From NCBI GenBank assembly GCA_017513865.1, contig JAFWMN010000008.1, forward strand, positions 124,001 through 188,000: 64,000 bases of DNA, read 5' to 3'. Each line of letters starts with the position of its first letter. Position 1 is the first letter of the stretch. The stretch comes from Bacilli bacterium. Its GTDB lineage: Bacteria; Bacillota_I; Bacilli_A; RF39; UBA660. Below are positions 42,092-50,905 of this stretch, piece after piece. The notes beneath the pieces were generated by a model. It did not search any database and was not told where the DNA came from. It saw only the letters and a list, made by a program, of their open reading frames with translations. The position numbers and the translations under genes were made by a program.

Positions 42092-43160
42092 CTAAATAAT
42101 CTTTTAATTTTCTACTTCGTGATGGATGTCTTAGTTTTCTTAAAGCTTTGGCCTCTATTTGTCTTATACGTTCTCTAGTTACACCAAATAATTGTCCAAC
42201 TTCTTCAAGGGTTCTTGGTCGGCCATCTTCGAGTCCAAATCTTAGTCTAATAACTTTCTCTTCTCTTTCAGTTAGTGTTAGTAAAACTTCGGATATTTCA
42301 TCTTTTAAAAGCTCATTAATTGCGAAATCTTCTGGACTCATGTTGGTTTCATCTGGAATAAAGTCTCCTAAATGAGAATCTTCTTCTTCACCGATTGGTA
42401 TTTCTAAACTAACCGGCTCTTGACTTATTTTATATATATCTCTGATTTTTTCAACACTTGTTCCCATTTTTTTTGATAATTCTTCTTCAGTAGGTTCTCT
42501 ATTTAATTCTAGCGTTAATTGTCTTTCAATACGAGCTAATTTATTTATTGTTTCAACCATGTGAACAGGAACTCTTATTGTTCTTGCTTGATCGGCGATT
42601 GATCTTGTGATTGCTTGTCTAATCCACCAAGTTGCATATGTTGAAAATTTGTATCCTTTTGTTACATCAAATTTTTCGACTGCTTTCATTAAACCAATGT
42701 TACCTTCTTGAATTAAATCTAAGAAAAGCATTCCTCTTCCAACATATCTTTTGGCAATACTTACTACTAGACGTAGGTTAGCTTCAGCTAGGGTGGCTTT
42801 CGCTTCTTCGTCTCCTTCTGATATTCTATCAGCAAGTTCTAATTCCTCTTCGGTGGTAAGTAGTTTTATTTGTCCAATTTCTTTTAAATACATTCTTACT
42901 GGGTCATTTATTGTTAGGTCTTTTGTTAGTAATTCATCATTGGCGTTTTTTACATCGTCATCTGAGTCGTCATCATTTTCTGACACAACTTGTATGTTAT
43001 TTTCGTTTAAGACGTTATATAGGTCATCTAGTGAGTCAGCATCTAGTTCTAAATTTTTAAGTTTATCAGCTAGTTGTTCATATGTTATTGTTCCATTCTT
43101 TTTTCCTAATTCTATTAATTCTTTTTTTCTTTCTTCAAACGTTTTAATTTCTTCAAACAT
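42084..43160 (-). CDS. rpoD: RNA polymerase principal sigma factor (SigA/RpoD)
   Basis: A 358-residue primary sigma factor. A short region 1.1 (about 1-60) is followed by an acidic linker, region 1.2 ([17 protein letters not shown]), region 2 with [18 protein letters not shown] and the -10-reading [10 protein letters not shown], region 3, and region 4 with the [23 protein letters not shown]. It directs housekeeping transcription, consistent with the TTGACA/TATAAT promoters seen in this window. It lies 2 bases after dnaG, and its ribosome site is in the end of dnaG. Confidence 0.97.
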   Translation of the reverse strand: MFEEIKTFEERKKELIELGKKNGTITYEQLADKLKNLELDADSLDDLYNVLNENNIQVVSENDDDSDDDVKNANDELLTKDLTINDPVRMYLKEIGQIKLLTTEEELELADRISEGDEEAKATLAEANLRLVVSIAKRYVGRGMLFLDLIQEGNIGLMKAVEKFDVTKGYKFSTYATWWIRQAITRSIADQARTIRVPVHMVETINKLARIERQLTLELNREPTEEELSKKMGTSVEKIRDIYKISQEPVSLEIPIGEEEDSHLGDFIPDETNMSPEDFAINELLKDEISEVLLTLTEREEKVIRLRFGLEDGRPRTLEEVGQLFGVTRERIRQIEAKALRKLRHPSRSRKLKDYLGD

Positions 43161-43162
43161 TT

Positions 43163-44878
43163 TTACACTCCTTTTTTAAGATCTATTATTTTTTGAGCTA
43201 TTTCAGCTTTTTTTATTGGATCAATTGTTTCGCGCATTTTTGCTTGCATTCTTTCAATTGCATTATTAATATTATATTCTTTAATTACTTTTATATAATC
43301 CTCAATTTCATCTATTGTATAGGTTTCTTTTTTCATTTGTATATTTACTTTTTTTATGGTATTTGTAAGTTCTTCGTCACCTTCAATATAGTCAATGAAA
43401 TCGGCTTCATTTATTTCTTTTTTTTCATGATAATAAGCACTTATTTCTCTAGCAAGTAGTCGATATTCTTCTGTTGGCATGAAGGTTACTTTTTTATCAT
43501 ACATTTTAATAACTTCTTTACTTTTTAACATATAGTAAATTAAACATTTCTCAGCTTTTTCATATTTTGAAAGTTTTTCACTTTTTATTTCTTTTTTTAT
43601 TTCTTTTGGTTTTTTTGTTATGTGTTTTCTTAATATATCTTCATCAATTTGTGTTTCTTTAACTATTTTTTTAATTGTTACCTCTTTTAAAATTTCATCG
43701 TCTATTTTGTTTATTTCGTTGATTATTTCTTTTATGTAGGTTGCTTTGTCATTACTATTTTCTAAATTTTTACCTTCTTTTAGATATTCTAATTCGAAAT
43801 CCATAATGTTTATTGGATTATTTAGTTTTCTTTCAAAGGATTCTTTTCCATATTTTATTATATATTCATCGGGGTCTAGGTTTTCTTCTAATCTTATTAT
43901 TTTTGGTGTTACATTTATTTTATTTAATTCTTCAGCACAAGCTTTAGTAGCTTTGGCCCCTGCTTCATCACCATCAAAACATAAGATTACTTCTTTTGCC
44001 ATTTTTTTTATTAAATTTGCTTGATTTTTTGTAACGGCTGTTCCCATTGTGGCAATTACATTTTTAATATCTATGGTGTGTGCTCTAATTACATCCATGA
44101 ATCCTTCCATAATGATTATTTGATTTTTTTGTCTTGCAATGTCGCGGGCACGATGATAATTGTATAATAATTCACCTTTTTTAAATATTTCTGTTTCTCT
44201 GGTGTTTATATATTTTGAATTATCTTTTGTTTTATAAATTCTTCCGCTATAAGCTACGACTTTTCCATTTAAATCATAAAGTGGGAACATTATTCGGTTT
44301 GAAAATAAATCATATATGCCGTAGTCATTTTTACCAACTAATCCACTTTTTAAAATTTCTTTCATTTCAAATTTCTTTTTCAGAATATTTGATAATGTGT
44401 TTTTATCATCTAGGGCTAGTCCAATTTCAAATTCTTTTATTATACTGTCTTTTATGTTTCTGTTTTTTAAATATTCTTTTGCTTCTTTTCCTTTAGTGGT
44501 GTTTATGTTGTTTGTGTAAAATTTTAAACTTAGATCATAAATATCGTGTTGTGTTTTATAATCCTTAATTTTTCTTGGTTCAGATATTTCTACTTGTACT
44601 CCACCAATATCGGCAATTTTTTTTACAGCTTCACTGAAGGTAATGTTTTCGTAATCCATTAAGAATTTAAACACTGTTCCTGTTGCACCACATGAAAAAC
44701 ATTTGTATATTTGTTTTTCGTTGTTAACGCTCATACTTGGATTTGTATCATCATGAAAAGGACAAATTCCGAAGTAATTCTTTCCTCTTGGTGTTAATGA
44801 TACATATGATGATATGACATCGACAATGTTAACACTGTTTCGTATTTCATTTATTTTTTCTTGTGTTAAAGATTTCAT
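43163..44878 (-). CDS. dnaG: DNA primase
   Basis: A 571-residue primase. The N-terminal CHC2 zinc finger is [10 protein letters not shown] with CFSCGATG; the catalytic core has [10 protein letters not shown], the TOPRIM acidic motifs [13 protein letters not shown] and [12 protein letters not shown], and DPDEYI. The C-terminal third, which binds the DnaB helicase, is variable. It makes primers for the lagging strand. GAGGGG lies before the ATG. It begins the dnaG-rpoD-trmK unit. Confidence 0.96.
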   Translation of the reverse strand: MKSLTQEKINEIRNSVNIVDVISSYVSLTPRGKNYFGICPFHDDTNPSMSVNNEKQIYKCFSCGATGTVFKFLMDYENITFSEAVKKIADIGGVQVEISEPRKIKDYKTQHDIYDLSLKFYTNNINTTKGKEAKEYLKNRNIKDSIIKEFEIGLALDDKNTLSNILKKKFEMKEILKSGLVGKNDYGIYDLFSNRIMFPLYDLNGKVVAYSGRIYKTKDNSKYINTRETEIFKKGELLYNYHRARDIARQKNQIIIMEGFMDVIRAHTIDIKNVIATMGTAVTKNQANLIKKMAKEVILCFDGDEAGAKATKACAEELNKINVTPKIIRLEENLDPDEYIIKYGKESFERKLNNPINIMDFELEYLKEGKNLENSNDKATYIKEIINEINKIDDEILKEVTIKKIVKETQIDEDILRKHITKKPKEIKKEIKSEKLSKYEKAEKCLIYYMLKSKEVIKMYDKKVTFMPTEEYRLLAREISAYYHEKKEINEADFIDYIEGDEELTNTIKKVNIQMKKETYTIDEIEDYIKVIKEYNINNAIERMQAKMRETIDPIKKAEIAQKIIDLKKGV

Positions 44879-45042
44879 GGTATCATACCCCTCTATATAT
44901 TAATATTCTAGATTTTTTTTCCATTTCCTTTTTTTTCTTTTTAAAAATGCGAAAAATGTTGATTTTATTGGTTTTTTTAGAACATTTGTTTCTATTTTTA
45001 ATATTTTTTTGTTTTTTTCATATATTTTTTTGAGGTGGTTTT

Positions 45043-45579
45043 TTGTCTTTGAAGAAAATTAAAACGATTGGTATTTTTATTATTTTTTTCTTTTGTTTTT
45101 TTACTCATTTTGTATATGTGTGGTTTCCCTCTTTTTTTACTTCTTTATTTTTTCCTGTAAATGAAAGTATTTGGGAACATATGAAGATGTTGATATGTGC
45201 GATTATAATATGGGAGTTTTTAGAGTTTTTGATTTTAAAACATTTTGATATTTATTTTAATAATTTTGTTTTTGCGGTTTTTATTATGTGTTTTCTTTCA
45301 ATTATAGTTTTTATTATTGTTTATTATCCTATTTATTTAGTTTTGTCTTCATCTTTTTTATTTAATATTATTTGTTTATTTATTACAATATATTTTGTTT
45401 CAGTTGTTGGTTACTATATAATGAAACAAAGCCATATTAAATATGGCTTTGTGATTGGAATTGTTGGAATAATATTTTTGTATGTTTTGTTTGGTTTGCT
45501 GACATATTTTCCTATTAAAAATAATTTGTTTGTTGATCCTAGATATAATGCTTGTGGTTTACTTGATATTTCTAAATAG
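45043..45579 (+). CDS. DUF6512-like membrane protein
   Basis: A 178-residue protein with about five membrane helices. The conserved sequence FFPVNESIWEHMKM between helices 1 and 2, with a following W in helix 2, is the mark of the DUF6512 family, of unknown function. A TTG start at 45043 lies 4 bases after GAGGTGG; a second TTG at 45049 is also possible, and no ATG is available nearby. The last 21 bases overlap the convergent gene at 45559. Confidence 0.65.
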   Translation: MSLKKIKTIGIFIIFFFCFFTHFVYVWFPSFFTSLFFPVNESIWEHMKMLICAIIIWEFLEFLILKHFDIYFNNFVFAVFIMCFLSIIVFIIVYYPIYLVLSSSFLFNIICLFITIYFVSVVGYYIMKQSHIKYGFVIGIVGIIFLYVLFGLLTYFPIKNNLFVDPRYNACGLLDISK

Positions 45580-45915
45580 TCTGCTTATTTCTTCTTTGTA
45601 ATTCAATTGTTCGGTAATTTTTAGATAAGCTTCTTCTTTTGAACATAAGTTATATATTGTGTCTCCTTTTAGGTATATTTTGTAATTATCTTCTTTGTTT
45701 AATCCTATTTTGTTTTTTGTTATTATTTCTTCGATGTATGGGTTTGTGTCTAGTTCTATTTTAACTATAACATTTTTCATCTTAAACTTTTGATATGGAT
45801 TTAGTTTTGAAAGTTTAAATACTGGTTTAAATGTTTTAATACTTAATTTTTTTGAGGAGGAATGAATTTCTAAACTTTCGATTGGAACTGCAGCGTATTG
45901 GATTTTTTTGGTCAT
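45559..45915 (-). CDS. 118-residue protein of unknown function
   Basis: No family recognised. The N-terminal half is beta-rich and basic (YAAVPIESLEIHSSSKKLSI), the middle reads NVIVKIELDTNPYIEEIITK and the last 40 residues are helical, ending in SRLFRNIK. No signal or membrane segment. AAGGAGG lies 7 bases before the ATG, and a good promoter is present, so expression is likely. It overlaps the convergent DUF6512-like gene by 21 bases. Confidence 0.68.
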   Translation of the reverse strand: MTKKIQYAAVPIESLEIHSSSKKLSIKTFKPVFKLSKLNPYQKFKMKNVIVKIELDTNPYIEEIITKNKIGLNKEDNYKIYLKGDTIYNLCSKEEAYLKITEQLNYKEEISRLFRNIK

Positions 45916-45942
45916 TGAAATTCCTCCTTGTTTTTTTTATGT

Positions 45943-45970
45943 ATTATATACATTAGTTTTTAAAAGTCAA
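45943..45970 (-). promoter_or_regulatory. Sigma-A promoter of the 118-residue protein gene, with a palindrome over the -10
   Basis: On the - strand TTGACT (45970-45965), a 16-base spacer and TATAAT (45948-45943). The perfect dyad ATGTAT-ATA-ATACAT covers the -10 box and could be an operator. Confidence 0.7.
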
Positions 45971-45981
45971 TAAATTTTATT

Positions 45982-46013
45982 AAAAAAAACTCAAAAAAAA
46001 TTGAGTTTTTTTT
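45982..46013. terminator. Strong symmetric hairpin with T-runs on both strands
   Basis: AAAAAAAACTCAA (45982-45994) and TTGAGTTTTTTTT (46001-46013) pair perfectly around a 6-base A loop. It could end transcription in either direction, but no annotated gene ends at it on either strand. It may close a short - strand transcript starting near 46070. Confidence 0.55.
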
Positions 46014-46200
46014 AGCATATGCTATCTATTTTAAAACGCTATTGCAGTAGCGGACTTTTTCATAATATTATTATATGTATTTTTTATTATTATATTCTTT
46101 TTATTTTTATTTGTCTGTTTTTTTATCTATGACAAAAAGAACTTATGTAAGTTCTTAATATCTTTTAGTAGATTGAATACATATATTATATTAATTATGA
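46014..46200. other. Hairpin-rich intergenic stretch, possible small RNA
   Basis: It holds a CGCTA/TAGCG hairpin (about 46038-46053), a TAGCATATGCTA palindrome (46013-46024) and a perfect 9-bp hairpin AAGAACTTA/TAAGTTCTT (46137-46156). On the - strand a TATAAT with a GACA-containing -35 at 17 bases lies about 46090. No protein gene is apparent; only a 10-codon frame (46063-46031, - strand) occurs. A small RNA is possible but unproven. Confidence 0.3.
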
Positions 46201-46211
46201 AATAAATATGT

Positions 46212-46217
46212 TATAAT
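46212..46217 (+). promoter_or_regulatory. Candidate -10 box for the membrane protein gene at 46248
   Basis: TATAAT lies 30 bases before the start codon. The -35 region (ATATTA-like) is poor. Confidence 0.4.
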
Positions 46218-46247
46218 GATAATACGTGATAATAAGGGAGTGATTTT

Positions 46248-46820
46248 ATGACGTATTTATTAATAATGCTAATACCAATATTAGTAATATATCCATTTTT
46301 TATCTCTAAATCTATAGATAAACATACATTAACTAGGGAGCAAAACATAAATGAAATAATCAAAAATATATGTCTAGTATGTTTGATATCTATAATATCC
46401 ATAATTATCATCATTTATTTATTAAATATGTATGGTAGTTTAATACCAAATTCAACTTCAAGTTTATGTACAAATACTGGTGGCTGGTCGTATTCTTGTC
46501 AGGGAGATACACATACCGCTCCAATATTGCTAGCTGCAATAGGCTTAGTGATAATTGCTTATCATTTTCTTTCACAAAGGTTCGTATATAAAATATTTGA
46601 ATACAACAAGGGAATTTTTAAATACATTTATATGTATATTCACATGTTTATTATATATTTCTTAAATTTTTGGCTTTTATTATACTTATATGGCTTATTT
46701 ATTTCAGTACACTATGACTCAGCACTAATTGAACTATTAAGATTTTTTGTATTTATTTCTCCAACTTGCCTCTTTATTATTTCAACATTAATATATGCGC
46801 ATAAAAACAAGAATAACTAA
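46248..46820 (+). CDS. Membrane protein of unknown function
   Basis: A 190-residue protein with about five membrane helices. The loop between helices 2 and 3 has two cysteines (SSLCTNTGGWSYSCQGD) that could form a disulfide outside the cell. I recognise no family. AAGGGAG lies before the ATG, and a perfect terminator overlaps the stop. Unlike most + strand genes here its coding strand has more A and C than T and G, so it may have arrived from elsewhere together with the neighbouring 47-48 kb segment (impression, not a calculation). Confidence 0.65.
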   Translation: MTYLLIMLIPILVIYPFFISKSIDKHTLTREQNINEIIKNICLVCLISIISIIIIIYLLNMYGSLIPNSTSSLCTNTGGWSYSCQGDTHTAPILLAAIGLVIIAYHFLSQRFVYKIFEYNKGIFKYIYMYIHMFIIYFLNFWLLLYLYGLFISVHYDSALIELLRFFVFISPTCLFIISTLIYAHKNKNN

Positions 46821-46833
46821 TTCTTGTTTTTTT
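46803..46833 (+). terminator. Rho-independent terminator after the gene at 46248
   Basis: AAAAACAAGAAT (46803-46814) and ATTCTTGTTTTT (46820-46831) form a perfect 12-bp stem with loop AACTA, followed by T's. Confidence 0.8.
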
Positions 46834-46857
46834 ATACTAATTCATATTCTCTAGCAA

Positions 46858-47016
46858 TTATTCTATTATCAGAGCAATTTTTAATTTATTATTTTTTATT
46901 TTAAACATAATGCTACCATCCTCGTCTGTTCTATATATTTTTGATTCATTTAAATTATTTAATACTTCTTTATTGGGATGACCATATCTATTATTCTTCA
47001 CAACTGATATTGAGTA
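46858..47016 (-). pseudogene. Decayed copy of the comEC 3' end
   Basis: On the - strand this stretch encodes 52 residues: RYGHPNKEVLNNLNE, SKIYRTDEDGSIMFKIKN and NKLKI. They match the last part of the ComEC metallo-beta-lactamase domain at 48197 (HYGHPNKEVLENLEN, SKIYRTDKDGSIMFKIKN, SKLKI) at roughly three residues in four. An in-frame TAG lies just upstream and no start or ribosome site exists, so it is not expressed as a protein. It has the same orientation as comEC, with the phosphodiesterase gene between the copies. Confidence 0.85.
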
Positions 47017-47027
47017 GTTAATACATA

Positions 47028-47057
47028 CAAAAAAGAACTATCTATTTAGATAATTCT
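47028..47057 (-). terminator. Terminator after the phosphodiesterase-family gene
   Basis: On the - strand AGAATTATCT (47057-47048) pairs with AGATAGTTCT (47043-47034) through one G-T pair around a 4-base loop, followed by TTTTTTG. Confidence 0.7.
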
Positions 47058-48165
47058 ATTTACAATCAATAACTATTAGTGGTACTAATATCTCGTCTTC
47101 TGTATACCCTGCATGCTGTGATTTTAACACTTCGCTTCCAACATATAATAATGTCTTATCAGTTTTACCTATAGCAAGATAATCTCCTAAAGCATCTCTA
47201 AATATTTCATTTTCTACTCCATCACCAAACAATTTTGACTCAATAACTTCTTCCATCGAATATAAATCAAAGTCATTACTAAAATACTTATTAAATAGTT
47301 TCTCAAATATATCTTTTTTATCCGGTTTAATAAAGAAATTAACTGCTCTAGGTTCAAGTGATGTATTTCTAAGTAAACATTCTTCTATGTCAGGGTAATC
47401 TTTAATAAATAAATTTTCTACATTATGATGTCCATGATCTGCAACTACAAATATTATTGTATCATTTAATTTACCGCTTAATTCTTCTACTCTTTTATTT
47501 ATATCTTCAATTATTGATTTTATTTCAGGCTTATCACAGCCTATTTCATGCATTGTATGATCCGGATCAGTATCATATGCATAAATATATTTCATTCCCT
47601 CTTCATTACATTTATCTTCAATTATTTTATACATGTCATCTAAATCTTTATAAGCATTTTCTCCAAATGGAAGTAAAGTATATCCTTTATAATCACTCTT
47701 TTCATTTAATTCATCCATTATTGTTTTTCTAATCATATGTTTACTATTATAATCAATTGCTTCTTGTAATGGTTTATATTCAAAATCACCTTTTTCAGAA
47801 TTCATAAAAACTGTTATAGTTTTATCAATATCTTTATAGTACATATCCCATCCAAGCATCCCTGTTTCAACTGGATTTAATCCTGTCATCATTGATGTTG
47901 TTGCAGCTACTGTTGTTGCTGGGAAAACTGTTGTAATTGGTTTAATTCTATTTTTTATTAAAAATGAATCTTTATCAAGCATTCTGTCCATTATATTTGA
48001 ACCCATTCCATCACATAATATTGTTACTATATTTTTAGGATGCTTTTCTTCTAAAATTTTATCTATATAATCCAAAGTATTGTGTTTATATTCAAGTCCG
48101 AAATACTTTCTTACGGAGCAAGCTAAATTAGTTAAACACTCATTATAATTGTTTTTTACTATCAT
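47056..48165 (-). CDS. Alkaline phosphatase-superfamily phosphodiesterase/nucleotide pyrophosphatase
   Basis: A 369-residue protein without signal peptide. Metal and catalytic motifs of the type I phosphodiesterase family are visible: ILCDGMGSN (metal Asp), VFPATTVAATTSMMTG with the nucleophile Thr, DTDPDHTMHEIG, and VVADHGHHN. The C-terminal SQHAGYTEDEILVPL supplies the last metal His. The substrate is unknown; a phosphodiester, nucleotide or phosphonate is possible. ATG at 48165 follows TAGGAG. It lies between comEC and a decayed copy of the comEC 3' end, and looks like an insertion there. Confidence 0.82.
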   Translation of the reverse strand: MIVKNNYNECLTNLACSVRKYFGLEYKHNTLDYIDKILEEKHPKNIVTILCDGMGSNIMDRMLDKDSFLIKNRIKPITTVFPATTVAATTSMMTGLNPVETGMLGWDMYYKDIDKTITVFMNSEKGDFEYKPLQEAIDYNSKHMIRKTIMDELNEKSDYKGYTLLPFGENAYKDLDDMYKIIEDKCNEEGMKYIYAYDTDPDHTMHEIGCDKPEIKSIIEDINKRVEELSGKLNDTIIFVVADHGHHNVENLFIKDYPDIEECLLRNTSLEPRAVNFFIKPDKKDIFEKLFNKYFSNDFDLYSMEEVIESKLFGDGVENEIFRDALGDYLAIGKTDKTLLYVGSEVLKSQHAGYTEDEILVPLIVIDCK

Positions 48166-48184
48166 AATTTCAACTCCTAAAATT

Positions 48185-48193
48185 ATTATATCA
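48185..48193 (-). promoter_or_regulatory. Extended -10 promoter of the phosphodiesterase gene
   Basis: On the - strand TGA-TATAAT (48193-48185), 20 bases before the start codon, just beyond the comEC stop. Confidence 0.55.
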
Positions 48194-48196
48194 CAT

Positions 48197-50221
48197 TTAT
48201 GGTTCACAAATTTTTATTTTGAGTTTACTATTTTTAATTTTAAACATTATACTTCCATCTTTATCTGTTCTATATATTTTTGAGTTTTCTAAATTCTCTA
48301 ATACTTCCTTATTTGGATGCCCATAGTGATTTTTCTTACCTACACTAATAATGGAATATTTAGGACTTATTTCATTAATAAAATTTATACTACTACTCGT
48401 CTTACTACCATGATGACCTACTTTTAATACATCTATTTTTGGTAAATTATATTTACTCATTATTTCTTTTTCAGTAGTCACTGATGCATCTCCCATAAAC
48501 ATAAATTTATATTCATTTAACTCTGTATAAATTACATTACTATTATCATTCTCATTATTGTATTCTTCAGTTTGTAAAAAGTATAATTTATTCTTATCTA
48601 TATTTAATTCTTTAATACATGAATAATATTTAATATGTTTCTTATCTAAAACTTTAATTAATTCTTTTTCCAAGTCATTAAATGCTCCACAATTAAAGAT
48701 TACTTTTTCTACTTTAAAACTATTTACTAAATTTATTGCTTCACCCATATGGTCGTAATCGCCATGCGTAATTATCAAAAATTTTATTTTCTCTATCCCT
48801 TCAGATTTTAGGTATGGATTGATTCTGTTTTTGACATGGTTTTCTCCATTTTTTAAGTATCCACCTGTATCTATAAGAATGTTTTTTCTATTTAATTTTA
48901 TTAATATACTGTCTCCTTGTTTAACATCTATATAGGTTATTTTTATTTCTTTGTTAATTATATTTATATTATGATGAATTATTAAAATGATTAAAATTAT
49001 CCATAAATAATTTTTGCTTTTTCTTTCCCATATTTTTAGAAGCGTGAATTCTATGATTAGGTATATTATTATATAGAGTGATTCTATGTGACAAAGACTA
49101 ATGTTAAATATATCTATTTTTTCTATTTTTATAGATAATGTTTCAGTTGTTTTTATTATTTTATAAAGTAATCCATCTAATGGCTTTATAAATAGAGTTA
49201 ATAATGTTAAGGGGTATAATATAAATGAAATGATAGGTATAAAAATTAGATTTATTAATATTGATATTAAGTTTATTTTAAAGTTTATGTTTATTATAAA
49301 AGGCGTGCTTGTCATGAAAGCTATTAAAGTTATTATTAGTGTTTTTTGGGTATAGGTTTGATATTTATTTATTAAATTTTTAAAAACTATTAAATATCCT
49401 GATATTGTGAATGTTAGTATATATCCAATATCGTAAATGTAATATGGATTTATATTAAGTAGTGTTAGTAATACTACTAATAATAAATATATTGTTTTTA
49501 TTTCTAAATTTAAGATTTTTTTAATCATAGTTCCTGTATATAATAGTACTGCTCTCAAAAGTGATGGAGGATATCCTGTTATAAATAAATAAAAAATAAG
49601 TGTGTAAAAAATGATGATGTATATTATTTTTTTATTTTTTATAAATTTTTTTATTAATTTATATAAAAGTGTTGTAATTATTGCTATATGTGCTCCGGAA
49701 ATTGTCAGCAAGTGACTTATTCCATTATTTATGTAGCTTGTTTTTGTTTTTTCATCTATTTCATTATTTGCTAGTATAAAAGTATTTAAATAATCTTTAC
49801 TTTTATAATTGTTAATGTGTTTGATTAGTGTATTTTTAATTTTATACTTTAGGCTAATTTTATTATTTGTTTCTTTTATCTTTTTAGCTATAAAAATATA
49901 TTTTATATTTTTACTTAATAGGTATTTTTTATAATTGAATTGATAAGGTAATGTATTATTTTGTGGTTTTGTTATTTTACCTTTTATGTAAATAGTTTTA
50001 CCTAATTCACATTTATAATTTTTATATATATTTACTAATATTTTTTCTTTTGCTTTTATGATTAGTGTTGTTTTATTTTCTTTACTATTACATTCGGTGA
50101 TTATTCCGTATATTTCTTTTGTTTTTTTATTATATATGCTTTTTTCTGGATTAATAAATCTTAACAAAAATGTGATTGTCATTATTATACTAAACAGTAA
50201 TACTATCCTTGATTTTTTCAA
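48197..50221 (-). CDS. comEC: DNA internalization competence protein ComEC/Rec2
   Basis: A polytopic protein of about 674 residues forming the channel that takes up single-stranded DNA. An N-terminal soluble OB-like part precedes the competence domain, marked by NGISHLLTISGAHIAI and GYPPSLLRA, with about ten membrane helices. The C-terminal metallo-beta-lactamase domain (from about 430) has DVKQGDSILI, ILIDTGG, THGDYDHMGE and VGHHGSKTSSS. The TTG at 50221 is preferred because GGAGA lies 7 bases upstream; a TTG at 50236 and an ATG at 50182 are alternatives. It overlaps comEA. Confidence 0.92.
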   Translation of the reverse strand: MKKSRIVLLFSIIMTITFLLRFINPEKSIYNKKTKEIYGIITECNSKENKTTLIIKAKEKILVNIYKNYKCELGKTIYIKGKITKPQNNTLPYQFNYKKYLLSKNIKYIFIAKKIKETNNKISLKYKIKNTLIKHINNYKSKDYLNTFILANNEIDEKTKTSYINNGISHLLTISGAHIAIITTLLYKLIKKFIKNKKIIYIIIFYTLIFYLFITGYPPSLLRAVLLYTGTMIKKILNLEIKTIYLLLVVLLTLLNINPYYIYDIGYILTFTISGYLIVFKNLINKYQTYTQKTLIITLIAFMTSTPFIININFKINLISILINLIFIPIISFILYPLTLLTLFIKPLDGLLYKIIKTTETLSIKIEKIDIFNISLCHIESLYIIIYLIIEFTLLKIWERKSKNYLWIILIILIIHHNINIINKEIKITYIDVKQGDSILIKLNRKNILIDTGGYLKNGENHVKNRINPYLKSEGIEKIKFLIITHGDYDHMGEAINLVNSFKVEKVIFNCGAFNDLEKELIKVLDKKHIKYYSCIKELNIDKNKLYFLQTEEYNNENDNSNVIYTELNEYKFMFMGDASVTTEKEIMSKYNLPKIDVLKVGHHGSKTSSSINFINEISPKYSIISVGKKNHYGHPNKEVLENLENSKIYRTDKDGSIMFKIKNSKLKIKICEP

Positions 50222-50849
50222 AGGCTGATTCTCCAATTCCAGTTACATTTTTTATTTCATCAATTGTTTTGAATTTTTCGTTTTTATTTCGATATTCGAT
50301 AATTGCTTTGGCTTTTGCTTCCCCTATTCCATTTAGTGTTTGTAGTTCTTCCATAGTTGCTGTATTTATATTTATTTTTGTATTGTTGGTTTTATCTGTT
50401 ATTATTTTGGCTTTTTCATCTTCTTCTTTTATGCAGGCGTTATTGCATGGTGGACATACTATTTCATTTTTATTTTTTTCTTCTTGTATTTCTTTTTTTG
50501 TATATACTATTATTACCATTTCATCTGTTAATTTTTTGCTTAAGTTTATATTACTAGTATCACTATCTTTTCTTAAACCACCGGCCATATTAATAGCATC
50601 ATTTACATTGTTTTCAGTTGTTAATTGGTATACTCCGGGATTTGCAATAGCCCCTTTTATATCAATAGTTATTTTTTCTTTTTTTATTTCTTTTTCTTTA
50701 TTTTCTTCTTTGTTTTCTTTTATAATTTCTTTCTTTGTTTCCTTGTTTTCTTCTTTCGGTTGATCTATTATTGTCCATAGTATGATTAGTACTGTTATTA
50801 AAACAAAGATTATTTTAAATATTAAATTTATTATTTTTTTTCTTTTCAT
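50190..50849 (-). CDS. comEA: Competence DNA receptor ComEA
   Basis: A 219-residue membrane-anchored DNA-binding protein. One N-terminal helix (about 7-25) is followed by a very Glu/Lys-rich spacer (about 28-60), an SLBB domain (ITIDIKGAIANPGVYQL, MAGGLRKDSD) and two helix-hairpin-helix units (NINTATMEELQTLNGIGEAKAKAI and VTGIGESAFEKI, cited here in part). It binds incoming double-stranded DNA outside the membrane and hands it to ComEC. GAGGGTGAT precedes the ATG. Its end overlaps the comEC start. Confidence 0.93.
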   Translation of the reverse strand: MKRKKIINLIFKIIFVLITVLIILWTIIDQPKEENKETKKEIIKENKEENKEKEIKKEKITIDIKGAIANPGVYQLTTENNVNDAINMAGGLRKDSDTSNINLSKKLTDEMVIIVYTKKEIQEEKNKNEIVCPPCNNACIKEEDEKAKIITDKTNNTKININTATMEELQTLNGIGEAKAKAIIEYRNKNEKFKTIDEIKNVTGIGESAFEKIKDSITV

Positions 50850-50905
50850 AAAAAAATCACCCTCATATATTAATATACTGGGTAATTTATTTTTTTCCTT
50901 TTTAT

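Noticed and set aside
46211-46414. - strand frame of 67 codons
   Set aside because: It overlaps the start and promoter of the membrane protein at 46248, which has a better ribosome site and terminator.
50209-50763. + strand frame of 184 codons
   Set aside because: It is the complement of comEA, whose Lys/Glu-rich spacer yields long hydrophobic Phe/Ser frames on the other strand.
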